A stretch of DNA of 64,000 nucleotides from Myxococcaceae bacterium (lineage in GTDB: Bacteria > Myxococcota_A > Polyangia > Polyangiales > Ga0077539): contig SCUS01000102.1 of assembly GCA_004297725.1 (NCBI GenBank), positions 1 through 64,000 of the forward strand, given 5' to 3'. The notes below the pieces were generated by a model. The model did not search any database. It saw only the letters and a program-made list of their open reading frames with translations, and was not told the origin of the DNA. Both the position numbers and the translations under genes were made by a program. Of the stretch, positions 1 to 18,075 are shown in pieces. The number at the start of each line of letters is the position of its first letter. Positions within the stretch are counted from its first letter, which is position 1.

Positions 1-1
1 C

Positions 2-124
2 GACAACATCGCCATGGACATCGAGCTCATCACCCCGGTGGCGCTCGAGGAGCAGATGCGCTTCGCGATCCGCGAGGGCGGCAAGACCGTCGGCGCCGGC
101 GTCGTCACCAAGATCACCGAATAG
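2..124 (+). CDS. tuf: Elongation factor Tu, C-terminal end (partial)
   Basis: The first 40 codons of the window encode the last part of domain 3 of EF-Tu, the GTPase that carries aminoacyl-tRNA to the ribosome. The tail matches the family end closely: a DIELITPVAL-type strand, then RFAIREGGKTVGAGVV and a short KITE ending before TAG. The 5' part lies outside the window. It heads the usual tuf, rpmG, trnW, secE, nusG order seen in many Proteobacteria and Myxococcota, which supports the call. Nothing in the visible part departs from the family. Confidence 0.96.
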   Translation, partial: DNIAMDIELITPVALEEQMRFAIREGGKTVGAGVVTKITE

Positions 125-198
125 CGTCTGGCGCTCCGGATGGGGCTCCTTCGGGGGCACCTTCGGAGCCACACGCGCTTCAAGAAATAACGAAACCC

Positions 199-354
199 AT
201 GGGAGCCCGGATCAAGGTCGTGTTGGCGTGCGAGGTTTGCGGGCGCCGCAACTATCGCACCACCCGCTCCTCGACTCCGGGTACCAAAGGGGTCCGGATG
301 AAGAAGTTCTGTGTGGGGTGCAACGCTCACACGATGCACGCGGAGAGTCACTGA
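199..354 (+). CDS. rpmG: 50S ribosomal protein L33
   Basis: A 51-residue protein of the large ribosomal subunit, the normal size for L33. Two CxxC pairs (CEVC near residues 11-14 and CVGC near 38-41) form the zinc ribbon of the zinc-binding type of L33. The RRNYRTTR segment and the MKKFC segment before the second pair are typical. The start is the only ATG that gives full family length. It sits between tuf and tRNA-Trp, the standard place for rpmG in this cluster. Confidence 0.95.
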   Translation: MGARIKVVLACEVCGRRNYRTTRSSTPGTKGVRMKKFCVGCNAHTMHAESH

Positions 355-381
355 AGGAATTTTCGAGTCGCGCGGAACGAT

Positions 382-454
382 AGGAGGCTAGCTCAGTTGG
401 TAGAGCAGCGGATTCCAAATCCGCAGGTCGTGGGTTCGAGTCCCTCGCCTCCTG
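382..454 (+). tRNA. trnW: tRNA-Trp (anticodon CCA)
   Basis: A full cloverleaf can be folded by eye. The 7-bp acceptor stem is AGGAGGC/GCCTCCT, the D stem GCTC/GAGC, and the anticodon stem GCGGA/TCCGC holds the loop TTCCAAA with anticodon CCA at 415-417. The T loop is TTCGAGT. The T stem has one U-U opposition (431 against 445). The 3' CCA is not encoded: CAG follows the discriminator G. A tRNA-Trp between rpmG and secE is the usual arrangement. Confidence 0.96.
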
Positions 455-482
455 CAGAACTTCGAAAGTGCGGAGCAACAGC

Positions 483-869
483 GTGAGCACCCAGCCAGAA
501 CGCATCGGCGGCAGCCTTCAACTCGGAGTACAGAAGTACCTCTACACGGGGTATTTCGTGGCCGCTTGCGTGGTCGCCTTCCTGACGAGCCACCTCGTCG
601 AGGCGGTGTGGCCCGGCCACGAGAACATCGCCAGCGAGATCGGCGCGGTCGTCGGTCTCCTGGCGATGGTCATCGCCTGGAAGAACATCCGGCTGCGTAC
701 GCTCGCGATGGAGACCATCGAGGAGCTGGCTGCGGTGACGTGGCCCACGAAGGATGAGACCTCGACGGCGACGGTGGTGGTCCTCGCAACCACGGTGATC
801 GCCTCGGTGGTGATCTTCGCGATGGACCGCTTCTGGAACTGGATCACCAACGTCATCTACCTGAGCTGA
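483..869 (+). CDS. secE: Preprotein translocase subunit SecE
   Basis: The essential small subunit that clamps SecY in the inner-membrane Sec translocon. The 128-residue form has three predicted membrane helices (about residues 22-42, 50-68 and 96-116), so it is the long E. coli-like type rather than the one-helix type. Before helix 3 lies the conserved amphipathic motif EELAAVTWPTKDET, the SecE signature. I chose GTG at 483 because GGAG sits 7 nt upstream; an in-frame GTG at 468 has no ribosome site and lies almost on the tRNA. nusG follows. Confidence 0.93.
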   Translation: MSTQPERIGGSLQLGVQKYLYTGYFVAACVVAFLTSHLVEAVWPGHENIASEIGAVVGLLAMVIAWKNIRLRTLAMETIEELAAVTWPTKDETSTATVVVLATTVIASVVIFAMDRFWNWITNVIYLS

Positions 870-918
870 CCGTCTCCACGGTCGCGCGGCCGTGGCCGGC
901 AGGAAGAGTCCCCACACC

Positions 919-1446
919 ATGAAGTACTACATCGTCCAGGCCTACTCGGGCTTCGAGAACAAGGTGAAGGCCTCGTTGCAGGAGCGCATCCGCAACAACG
1001 CCATGGACCAGTATTTCGGGGAGATCCTGGTCCCGTCGGAGAACGTGACCGCGACGCGGGGCGGCAAGCAGCGCCTCGAGAGCCGAAAGTTCTATCCGGG
1101 TTATGTCTTCGTCCAGATGGAGATGAACGACACGACCTGGCACATGGTGAAGGACACCCCGAAGGTGACCGGCTTTCTCGGCGACCAGAACCCCACGCCG
1201 GTTCCGCAGAAGGAGGTCGACACCATCAAGCGTCAGATCGAGGGCACCGGCATCGCGCCGCGCCCGAAGGTCAACTTCGAGGTGAACGACCAGGTGAAGG
1301 TGGTCGATGGGGCCTTTGCAAACTTCACGGGTGTGGTAGAGGACGTCCGCCCGGAGCGGCAGAAGATCAAGGTGCTCGTCACCATCTTCGGCCGTCCCAC
1401 CGCGGTGGAGCTCGGGTACAACCAGGTCGAGAAGATCACGGCCTGA
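919..1446 (+). CDS. nusG: Transcription termination/antitermination factor NusG
   Basis: NusG binds the RNA polymerase clamp, lowers pausing and links polymerase to Rho or to ribosomal protein S10. The protein has 175 residues, normal for the family. The NGN domain (about 1-115) opens with MKYYIVQAYSGFE and contains the FYPGYVFV strand; a KOW motif lies near residues 122-150 (DQVKVVDGAFANFTG). ATG at 919 gives the family N-terminus and has an AGGAAG site 12 nt upstream; GTG at 892 would add nine unconserved residues. It follows secE as in most bacteria. Confidence 0.96.
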   Translation: MKYYIVQAYSGFENKVKASLQERIRNNAMDQYFGEILVPSENVTATRGGKQRLESRKFYPGYVFVQMEMNDTTWHMVKDTPKVTGFLGDQNPTPVPQKEVDTIKRQIEGTGIAPRPKVNFEVNDQVKVVDGAFANFTGVVEDVRPERQKIKVLVTIFGRPTAVELGYNQVEKITA

Positions 1447-1556
1447 TCAATACGGTGATGGCCCAGCACGACACCGCGCACTCCGCGCGATGACCGTGCG
1501 AGGAGAACCCCGGGGCTGAACCCCCGGTACTCCGCAAACCCACCGACGAGGGAACG

Positions 1557-1982
1557 ATGGCGAAGAAGGTAGTCGGAACAGTCAAGCTCCAGTGCCCGGG
1601 CGGCGAAGCCAAGCCGGGACCCCCGATCGGTCCCGTGCTCGGTCAGGCCGGCGTGAACATCCCCATGTTCATCAAGGACTTCAACGCGAAGACCGCGGAC
1701 AAGAAGGGGTACGTCATCCCGGTCATCATCACGGTCTATTCCGACAAGTCGTTCACCATGGAGCTGAAGACGCCGCCGGCGTCGATCCTCCTGATGAAGG
1801 CCGTCGGGGCGGACAAGGGCTCGGCCCGTCCGAACAAGGAGAAGATCGGGCAGATCGCGCACGCCAAGGTGGTCGAGATCGCGAAGCAGAAGCTCGCGGA
1901 CCTCAACACCGACGACCTCGACGCGGCCATCCGCACGGTGAGCGGCACCGCGCGTTCGATGGGCCTCGACATCGTCGACTGA
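1557..1982 (+). CDS. rplK: 50S ribosomal protein L11
   Basis: L11 forms the base of the GTPase-associated stalk on 23S rRNA. Length is 141 residues, exactly typical. The N-terminal domain has the Pro-rich PGPPIGPVLGQAGVNI stretch that contacts thiostrepton-type drugs and elongation factors. The C-terminal rRNA-binding domain ends with GTARSMGLDIVD. A purine-rich GAGGGAACG lies just before the ATG. The 110 nt between nusG and this gene may hold an operon leader, but I could not define one. A 167-nt gap separates it from rplA, longer than usual for this pair. Confidence 0.97.
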   Translation: MAKKVVGTVKLQCPGGEAKPGPPIGPVLGQAGVNIPMFIKDFNAKTADKKGYVIPVIITVYSDKSFTMELKTPPASILLMKAVGADKGSARPNKEKIGQIAHAKVVEIAKQKLADLNTDDLDAAIRTVSGTARSMGLDIVD

Positions 1983-1985
1983 GCG

Positions 1986-1998
1986 GCCCCTCCGGGGC
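1986..1998 (+). promoter_or_regulatory. Small GC hairpin just after rplK
   Basis: GCCCC-TCC-GGGGC forms a perfect 5-bp stem three bases after the rplK stop. It has no T run. It may only protect a 3' end or reduce read-through. Confidence 0.35.
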
Positions 1999-2094
1999 GC
2001 GGCGCGCGCCTCGATTGATGGATTTACGGACCCTTCGAGCGAAACCCCATCGCAGTCCAATGGCGGGCTGAACGGTAGGGCGGGTCCTGGATGA

Positions 2095-2132
2095 CCACCG
2101 CGGCTCCGAGGCGGTGGGAGGTGCGATGCACC
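2095..2132 (+). promoter_or_regulatory. Two tandem hairpins ahead of rplA (possible L1 autoregulatory site)
   Basis: CCACCGC/GCGGTGG (7 bp, 2095-2117) is followed three bases later by GGTGC-GAT-GCACC (5 bp, 2120-2132). Both are perfect, and the second ends two bases before the strong AGAGGAGG ribosome site of rplA. L1 is known to repress its own operon through an mRNA mimic of its 23S site; whether these stems are that mimic is inference. Confidence 0.4.
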
Positions 2133-2149
2133 GAAGAGGAGGTATCGGG

Positions 2150-2860
2150 ATGGCGAAGGTTCCCAAGCGACGTCAGGCTTCAGACAAGAAGCACGACGTC
2201 AACAAGCGCTACACGCTTGAAGAAGCGGCCGCGCTTGTGAAGGACTGCGCCACGGCGAAGTTCGACGAGACCGTCGAGCTCGCCGTGCGGTTGGGGGTGA
2301 ACCCCAAGCACGCGGATCAGATGGTCCGCGGCGCGCTCGTGCTGCCGCACGGCACCGGTCAGAAGGTGCGCGTGCTGGTGTTCGCGAAGGGCGACAAGGG
2401 TCGTGAGGCTACCGAGGCGGGCGCGGACTATGTCGGCGCCGACGACCTGGTGGCCAAGGTGTCGGACGGCACCTTCCTCGACTTCGAGCGCGTGATCGCG
2501 ACGCCGGACATGATGGGTCAGGTCGGCCGCCTCGGTAAGGTTCTCGGTCCTCGCGGGCTGATGCCGAACCCGAAGGTGGGCACCGTGACCTTCGATGTGG
2601 CGAACGCCGTGCGCGAGGCGAAGGGCGGCAAGATCGAGTACCGCACCGAGAAGGCTGGCATCGTCCAGGCCCGCATCGGCAAGGCCTCGTTCTCGTCGGA
2701 GCACATCCGTGAGAACGCCAAGGCGCTGGTGACGGCGCTGGTCCGGGCGCGGCCGTCGACGGCGAAGGGCACGTACCTTCGCTCGATCACGCTCACTTCC
2801 ACCATGGGCCCGGGCGTGCGAATCGACCCGAATGCCTTCCTCGAGAAGGCGGAGGACTGA
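2150..2860 (+). CDS. rplA: 50S ribosomal protein L1
   Basis: L1 binds the mobile stalk of 23S rRNA near the E site and, in many bacteria, represses translation of its own operon. Length is 236 residues, as expected. The family signature GPRGLMPNPKVGTVT lies near residues 130-144 and KGGKIEYRTEKAG follows. ATG at 2150 has AGAGGAGG at good spacing; an upstream in-frame start at 2114 would add 12 residues from a hairpin region and is rejected. The next gene starts only 3 nt after the stop, so the two are likely coupled. Confidence 0.97.
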   Translation: MAKVPKRRQASDKKHDVNKRYTLEEAAALVKDCATAKFDETVELAVRLGVNPKHADQMVRGALVLPHGTGQKVRVLVFAKGDKGREATEAGADYVGADDLVAKVSDGTFLDFERVIATPDMMGQVGRLGKVLGPRGLMPNPKVGTVTFDVANAVREAKGGKIEYRTEKAGIVQARIGKASFSSEHIRENAKALVTALVRARPSTAKGTYLRSITLTSTMGPGVRIDPNAFLEKAED

Positions 2861-2863
2861 GCG

Positions 2864-3442
2864 ATGAACAAGGACCAGAAGAGCGCTGAGATCGGCAAGG
2901 TCCGAGAGCGCTTCGAGAAGTCCGTCGCGGCGGTGCTGGTGGACTTCCAGGGCCTCAACGTGGCGTCGGCGACGAAGCTGCGTCGGGAGTTCAAGAAGGC
3001 CAACGTGGAGTACAAGGTTGTGAAGAACAGCCTGATCCGCCACGCGCTGAAGGACTCGCCCTTCAAGGCGATCGTCGGTTCGCTCGAGCGCGGTACGCTG
3101 CGCACGCAGCACAAGTCCCTCATCGGGATGACCGGCGTGGCCTGGTGCAACGAGAGCCCCTCGGCGGCCGCCAAGGTCATCGAGGAGTTCAAGAAGACCG
3201 CGGGCCCGCAGGCCGCGAAGCTCAACGTGAAGGCCGGCCTCCTGGGCAACCAGGTGCTGGAGCGCGATTGGGTCGAGAAGGAGATGGCCAAGCTTCCGGG
3301 TCTCAAGGAGACCCAGGCCGCCGCCCTCGCGACCATCATGGCGCCCGCCCAGCAGACCGTCACGGTGCTCAACGCCCCGGCGCAGAACCTCGTGTATGCG
3401 CTCCAGGCGTGGGTCGACAAGCTCAAGGAACAGGCCGTTTGA
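2864..3442 (+). CDS. rplJ: 50S ribosomal protein L10
   Basis: L10 anchors L7/L12 dimers to the ribosomal stalk. The N-terminal rRNA-binding domain shows the usual VDFQGLNVASATKLRREF and VVKNSLIRHAL segments. The C-terminal helix that carries L12 dimers follows about residue 135. At 192 residues it is somewhat longer than the common 165-180, with an extended C-terminus. Only 3 nt separate it from rplA, leaving no room for a classic L10 leader between the two genes. Confidence 0.96.
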   Translation: MNKDQKSAEIGKVRERFEKSVAAVLVDFQGLNVASATKLRREFKKANVEYKVVKNSLIRHALKDSPFKAIVGSLERGTLRTQHKSLIGMTGVAWCNESPSAAAKVIEEFKKTAGPQAAKLNVKAGLLGNQVLERDWVEKEMAKLPGLKETQAAALATIMAPAQQTVTVLNAPAQNLVYALQAWVDKLKEQAV

Positions 3443-3516
3443 GCTCGATCCGTCAGTTCATCTCACAAGACAACCAATCATCGATCATCGATCGAACCGT
3501 TTGAAAGGAAAGTACC

Positions 3517-3897
3517 ATGGAGATCCAGTCCCTCGTTGACAGCATCAGCAAGCTCACCCTGATCGAGGCCTCCGAACTCGTGAAGGCCCTCGAGAAGACC
3601 CTCGGCGTCTCGGCCGCCCCCGTGGCGTCCGCGGCCGCCGCCCCGGCGGCTGCGGCCCCGGTGGCCGCTGCGGAGCCCACCGAGTTCTCGGTGGAGCTCA
3701 CCGCGGCCGGCGCGAACAAGATCAACGTGATCAAGGTCGTGCGTGAGATCACCGGGCTCGGCCTCGGTGAGGCGAAGGCCCTCGTGGAGGGCGCGCCCAA
3801 GATGGTCAAGGAGAGCGTCGACAAGGCGACCTCCGAGGACCTCAAGAAGAAGCTCACCGAGGCCGGCGCGACCGTCACGGTCAAGGGCCTCGCCTGA
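3517..3897 (+). CDS. rplL: 50S ribosomal protein L7/L12
   Basis: The acidic stalk protein that recruits and stimulates translation GTPases. It has 126 residues. The N-terminal dimerisation helix (1-33) is followed by an Ala/Pro hinge (about 36-54) and the globular C-terminal domain with VVREITGLGLGEAK and LVEGAPK. GAAAGGAAAG lies 6-8 nt before the ATG. It sits 74 nt after rplJ and is followed by a T-run hairpin, a plausible partial terminator that lets L12 be made in excess over RNA polymerase. Confidence 0.97.
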   Translation: MEIQSLVDSISKLTLIEASELVKALEKTLGVSAAPVASAAAAPAAAAPVAAAEPTEFSVELTAAGANKINVIKVVREITGLGLGEAKALVEGAPKMVKESVDKATSEDLKKKLTEAGATVTVKGLA

Positions 3898-4339
3898 GAG
3901 CGCTTCTCCGTTAGACAGTCCCTGACGGCGCTTCGACCCCTGGCACCCCATCCACTGGATGGCGGTTCCGGGGGTCGCTGCGTTTTTGTGCCCGCGGGTC
4001 GCTTGCGCCCACGCGGGATCCGTGCCATGAGCCCAGGCCCAGCGTCGTCCAGGCCTTCACCGGCACTAGCGACCACGCGATCGCGACCAGTATGCGGGAG
4101 GTCGCGCTCGTTCATGCAGCGCCAGCAAAACCCCTGGAAAGGCCAGTAACGCTCGACGGCGAACCTCGAACGAAGCACCACCCTCCCTCCTCCCCCCGCG
4201 CACGCAGCGCCCGTCCGCCGTCCCGAGTCATACTACTCCGGCGGGGCGCAGCGATAAGCCGGGGACTCTCAGGGGAGGGATGGAGGGTCGACGAGGTCCG
4301 GCGGCGAGCGCCCTGGCACGAGGCGGTAGAGGAGAAGAG
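3898..4339 (+). other. rplL-rpoB intergenic region
   Basis: 442 nt without a supported gene. It starts with the attenuator-like hairpin listed separately, followed by a second stem CCCGCG/CGCGGG (3991-3996 with 4012-4017). A pyrimidine-rich patch lies near 4180-4200 and an AT-richer CATACTACT patch at 4229-4237 that could be a -10 box, although I see no matching -35. The GGAGAAGA ribosome site of rpoB ends the region. An open frame from 4280 in frame with rpoB is not needed for the protein. Confidence 0.6.
3930..3987 (+). terminator. Attenuator-like hairpin between rplL and rpoB
   Basis: A 9-10 bp outer stem (CGACCCCTGG with CCGGGGGTCG) encloses an inner perfect CCATCC-ACT-GGATGG stem. The base can be extended by a GC pair after a 2x2 internal loop. 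TTTTT follows at 3983-3987. It is the only T-run hairpin I noticed in the window. E. coli is known to terminate partially at this same place; read-through to rpoB is required here too. Confidence 0.65.
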
Positions 4340-8530
<4,191 letters not shown>

Positions 8531-8766
8531 TCGCGAGCCCTTAGAGCCTCGCCCGGTTTTACAAGTCGAAGTAACAAAGTTCGATCACGGAAGGACGGAG
8601 CGGACCCGACAGCGCGTGACAAGAGCGATGCGAGACACCTGACACAAAGGGCGTCTCGCAGGTCACCACCCTCGAAGCCTCGCGCGCCACGCGCGGGGGA
8701 GGTGACTCAGAGGTGGCGCGCCACGCGGCGGGTTCGTTCCGTCCGTCCCACGACGGAGGAAGCAAC
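8531..8766 (+). promoter_or_regulatory. Structured rpoB-rpoC intergenic region
   Basis: The 236-nt gap holds four stems seen by eye: TGCGAGAC/GTCTCGCA (8629-8660), CGCGCG-CCA-CGCGCG inside a GTCACC/GGTGAC pair, the 12-bp palindrome GTGGCGCGCCAC (8713-8724), and TCCGTC/GACGGA (8738-8757). The last overlaps the GGAGGA ribosome site of rpoC. They may be RNA processing or translation-control elements. None has a T run. Confidence 0.5.
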
Positions 8767-13386
<4,620 letters not shown>

Positions 13387-13418
13387 TCCCTCCGTCCCTT
13401 CTCGTCCCCTCCCTGAGC

Positions 13419-13456
13419 GTGTCCGCAAGCCCCTGAGAAGCAGGGCCTGCGGACAC
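13419..13456 (+). terminator. Hairpin after rpoC without a T run
   Basis: GTGTCCGC pairs perfectly with GCGGACAC, and GCCC with GGGC inside it, 33 nt after the rpoC stop. No T run follows. It probably marks the 3' end of the rpo operon. Confidence 0.5.
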
Positions 13457-13506
13457 CCCTCCCCATCCCTCGACGCTCTCCTACTGTTGGGGTACCCACG
13501 GCTTCC

Positions 13507-15987
13507 ATGAAGCTGCGAACCCTGCTTGGACTTCCGCTCGGGCTGGCCACCTTCGGTCTCGGCTGCTCCGAGCCGATCAACACGGCTCCGCTCAACCTCC
13601 CCGACGCCGCCGCCGACGCGGCCGCCCCTGCCGACCAGGGCTCCGTGGACGCGCCCGCCGCGGATGCGCCCGGCGAGGACGTCCCTTCGGTCGACGCGGG
13701 CCTCGACGCCCCGCCGGCGGACGATGTGCCCGCGGGCGACGTCCTCGCGGGCGACGTGCCCGTGCCGACGGACGCGCGGGTGTCCTGCACCAGCAACCGA
13801 GAGTGCACCGCCAGCGGCAGGCTCTGTGACACCGCCGCGGGCCTCTGCGTGCAGTGCCTGACCGGCGCGCAGTGCACCGGTGCGGGCGAGGTCTGCCTCG
13901 GCCACCGCTGCGTCGTCGGGACCCCCTGCGCGAGCTCGCGCACCTGCATGGGCCTCGTCTGCGAGACCACGCGCGGCGTGTGCGTCGACTGCCTCGCGGA
14001 CGTCGACTGCACCGTCGCGGGCCAGGTCTGCCGCGCCAACACCTGCGTGCCGGCGCCCCGGCCGTGCCGGTCGTCCAGGGAGTGCAGCGCCTCCGATCAG
14101 GTGTGCGACACCGCGCGCGGCGCGTGCGTCGACTGCCTCACCGACGTCGACTGCGCGACGGGCCAGTTCTGCGGCGCGGAGAACCTCTGCCGGGCGCAGG
14201 TCTGCGTGCCCAACGCGACGAGCTGCGTCGACGTGATGCGCGTGCGGGTGTGCGACGCGCGCGGCACCGCGGCGGCCGATCGGCCCTGCGGCCCGAGCGA
14301 GGTGTGCGCGATGAACCGCTGCCAGCCGAGGGTGTGCATGCCCGGCGAGCGGAGCTGCGGCTCGGCCACGCAGACGCGGGTCTGCAACCCCGATGGGCTG
14401 GGCTACACCACGGCCCTGTGCGCGGGGGCGCTCACCTGCTCGGCGGGCGCCTGCACCGACTGCGTCGACTCCGACGGGGACGGGCTGTCAGACCTCATCG
14501 AGGGCGCGCCGTCGCGCAACTCCGACAGCGACGCGACGCCCGACTACATGGACAGCGACAGCGACAACGACGGGTTCAGCGATCGGGTGGAGGCGGCGAG
14601 GGGTTACCCCGGATTCTCCACGGGATCGCCCACGCTGATGTGCGGCGCCGCGGCCGACAACTGCGACTCGGCGACGGATGGACGGCCCAACTACATCGAC
14701 CTCGACTCGGACAACGACGGGGTGCCCGACGCCGACGAGCGCACGCGCAACACCAACCCCTGCGCGCGGGACACCGACGGCGACGGGCTGACCGACCTCG
14801 TCGAGCAGATCGCACGCACCGACCCGACGATGTCCGCGTCGCGACTCCCTGCCACCTCGCTGGCCACGGAGCTGCCCTATCGCACCGGCGGCGTCGGCCC
14901 GGTCGACAACCAGGAGTTCACCTTCACCCTGCGGGCGAGGCCCGCCGACGTGATGTTCGTGATCGACAGCACCGGCTCGATGCAGCCGACCATCACGCAG
15001 CTCCAGACCGCCGGCGCGGCGATCATCGACGGCGTCACCACCCAGCTCGGAGCCTCGGCGGACGTGCGCTTCGGCGTCGCGGACTACCGGGACTTCGGCG
15101 AGGGGGACGGCAGCTCCTACGCCTTCACCGTGCGCCAGCGGCTCGACCGCAACCGCGCGCTCGCTCAGGCCGCGCTGCGCGCCTTCAGCGCCGACGCGGG
15201 AGGCGACACCCCGGAGGCCACGGTGCCCGCGCTCTACGGGCTGCTCAACGGCCTCGCGCTCCCCAACTACCGCGGGTCGTTCAACCGCAGCGCCACCGCG
15301 GCGGACTGCGGCGGCGACGCGTCGGCCTTCGGGTGGGGCTGCTTCCTCCCCGGCCGCACCCCGATCTTCATCGTGTACTCCGACGCCGGCTGGCACAACG
15401 GGCCGGGCTCCACGACCAACTTCTACGCGGGCACGCCGGGGACCCCGACCTATCCGCAGCTCACCGCGGAGATGACCCGCCGCGGCGCCCGCTTCATCTC
15501 CGTCGACGTCGCCACGTCGAGCCGCGAGCACTCGAGCGCCAGCGCCCGCTTCGCCGCGGACACCAACAACATCCCCGCCGGGGGCTCTCCCTTCGTCTTC
15601 ATCGGCGGCGCGAGCGCCACGCAGACGCAGGTCATCAGCGCCGTGAGCGCCATCGCCGGTCAGGCCCGATCGACGGTGTCGACCGCGGTGATCGCCGACC
15701 CGATGGAGACCCGGCTGCCCTCGGGGCGCACCACCGGCGAGTTCATCCGCACGATCAATCCGCTGCGGGGCGTCCCCGACGCGCCCACCGGGTACGACCG
15801 ACGCGAGGGGGCGACCTTCGTCGGCGTCGCCAACGGCACCGCGCTGACCTTCAACGCCGTGCTCGCCAACGACCTCGTGATGCCGGGCTCGGTCGACCAG
15901 GTGTTCGGGGTCTACGTCAACCTCTACGGCAGCGGGATCTTCCTGGAGCAGCGCACGTTCTACGTGCTCGTCCCGGCGCAGCGCTGA
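13507..15987 (+). CDS. Cys-rich lipoprotein with calcium-type repeats and a VWA domain
   Basis: An 826-residue predicted cell-surface lipoprotein of unknown role. The signal ends in LGCS with the lipidated Cys at residue 20. Next are an Asp/Ala/Pro-rich linker (25-95), a long Cys-rich section (96-315) of repeated short CDTA.G.CVDCL units, and three thrombospondin type-3-like DSDGDGLSD repeats (about 318-445). A von Willebrand A domain follows, whose MIDAS starts DSTGSM (Asp487). Such metal-binding adhesion modules are common on myxobacterial surfaces. There is no Shine-Dalgarno; a TACTGT box lies 19 nt upstream. It is not part of the rpo operon. Confidence 0.85.
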   Translation: MKLRTLLGLPLGLATFGLGCSEPINTAPLNLPDAAADAAAPADQGSVDAPAADAPGEDVPSVDAGLDAPPADDVPAGDVLAGDVPVPTDARVSCTSNRECTASGRLCDTAAGLCVQCLTGAQCTGAGEVCLGHRCVVGTPCASSRTCMGLVCETTRGVCVDCLADVDCTVAGQVCRANTCVPAPRPCRSSRECSASDQVCDTARGACVDCLTDVDCATGQFCGAENLCRAQVCVPNATSCVDVMRVRVCDARGTAAADRPCGPSEVCAMNRCQPRVCMPGERSCGSATQTRVCNPDGLGYTTALCAGALTCSAGACTDCVDSDGDGLSDLIEGAPSRNSDSDATPDYMDSDSDNDGFSDRVEAARGYPGFSTGSPTLMCGAAADNCDSATDGRPNYIDLDSDNDGVPDADERTRNTNPCARDTDGDGLTDLVEQIARTDPTMSASRLPATSLATELPYRTGGVGPVDNQEFTFTLRARPADVMFVIDSTGSMQPTITQLQTAGAAIIDGVTTQLGASADVRFGVADYRDFGEGDGSSYAFTVRQRLDRNRALAQAALRAFSADAGGDTPEATVPALYGLLNGLALPNYRGSFNRSATAADCGGDASAFGWGCFLPGRTPIFIVYSDAGWHNGPGSTTNFYAGTPGTPTYPQLTAEMTRRGARFISVDVATSSREHSSASARFAADTNNIPAGGSPFVFIGGASATQTQVISAVSAIAGQARSTVSTAVIADPMETRLPSGRTTGEFIRTINPLRGVPDAPTGYDRREGATFVGVANGTALTFNAVLANDLVMPGSVDQVFGVYVNLYGSGIFLEQRTFYVLVPAQR

Positions 15988-16016
15988 AGGGGAAACAGGA
16001 AGGAGAGGGGGGGGAG

Positions 16017-16056
16017 CCGTCCGACGGCCGCGCTCCGTGGAGGAGCCGTCGGGCGG
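16017..16056. terminator. Bidirectional hairpin between convergent genes
   Basis: CCGTCCGACGGC pairs with GCCGTCGGGCGG over 12 positions with one G-T wobble and a 16-nt loop. It lies between the VWA lipoprotein (+) and dnaK (-). No T run is present on either strand, so intrinsic termination would be atypical. Confidence 0.55.
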
Positions 16057-16082
16057 TGCAGGGGGAGGCGAAGGGGAGGGGT

Positions 16083-17975
<1,893 letters not shown>

Positions 17976-18027
17976 GGTGATTTCCCTCTCCTTCGGATGT
18001 TTGGTGGTTGGTTCCGAAGCGTCGGCG

Positions 18028-18055
18028 AAACTAGCCATCAACCCCGCATGGTCAA
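18028..18055 (-). promoter_or_regulatory. Possible dnaK promoter
   Basis: Read on the minus strand: TTGACC, 16 nt, TAGTTT, 52 nt before the dnaK ATG. The -35 matches 5 of 6 consensus bases; the -10 is weaker. A GTTGAAA further upstream could belong to a heat-shock sigma promoter, but a convincing -10 was not found. Confidence 0.4.
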
Positions 18056-18075
18056 GAGCCATGCCAGAGGATGTT

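Noticed and set aside
125..198. GGCTCC/GGAGCC stem after tuf as a terminator
   Set aside because: The stem is only 6 bp with a large loop and no T run, and rpmG must be read through; support is too weak to list.
8713..8724. GTGGCGCGCCAC palindrome as a transcription factor operator
   Set aside because: It lies inside an operon among other RNA stems and is GC-only; nothing favours an operator over an RNA hairpin.
17976..18075. CIRCE/HrcA operator before dnaK
   Set aside because: No TTAGCACTC-N9-GAGTGCTAA-like inverted repeat is present; only a sigma70-like promoter was seen.
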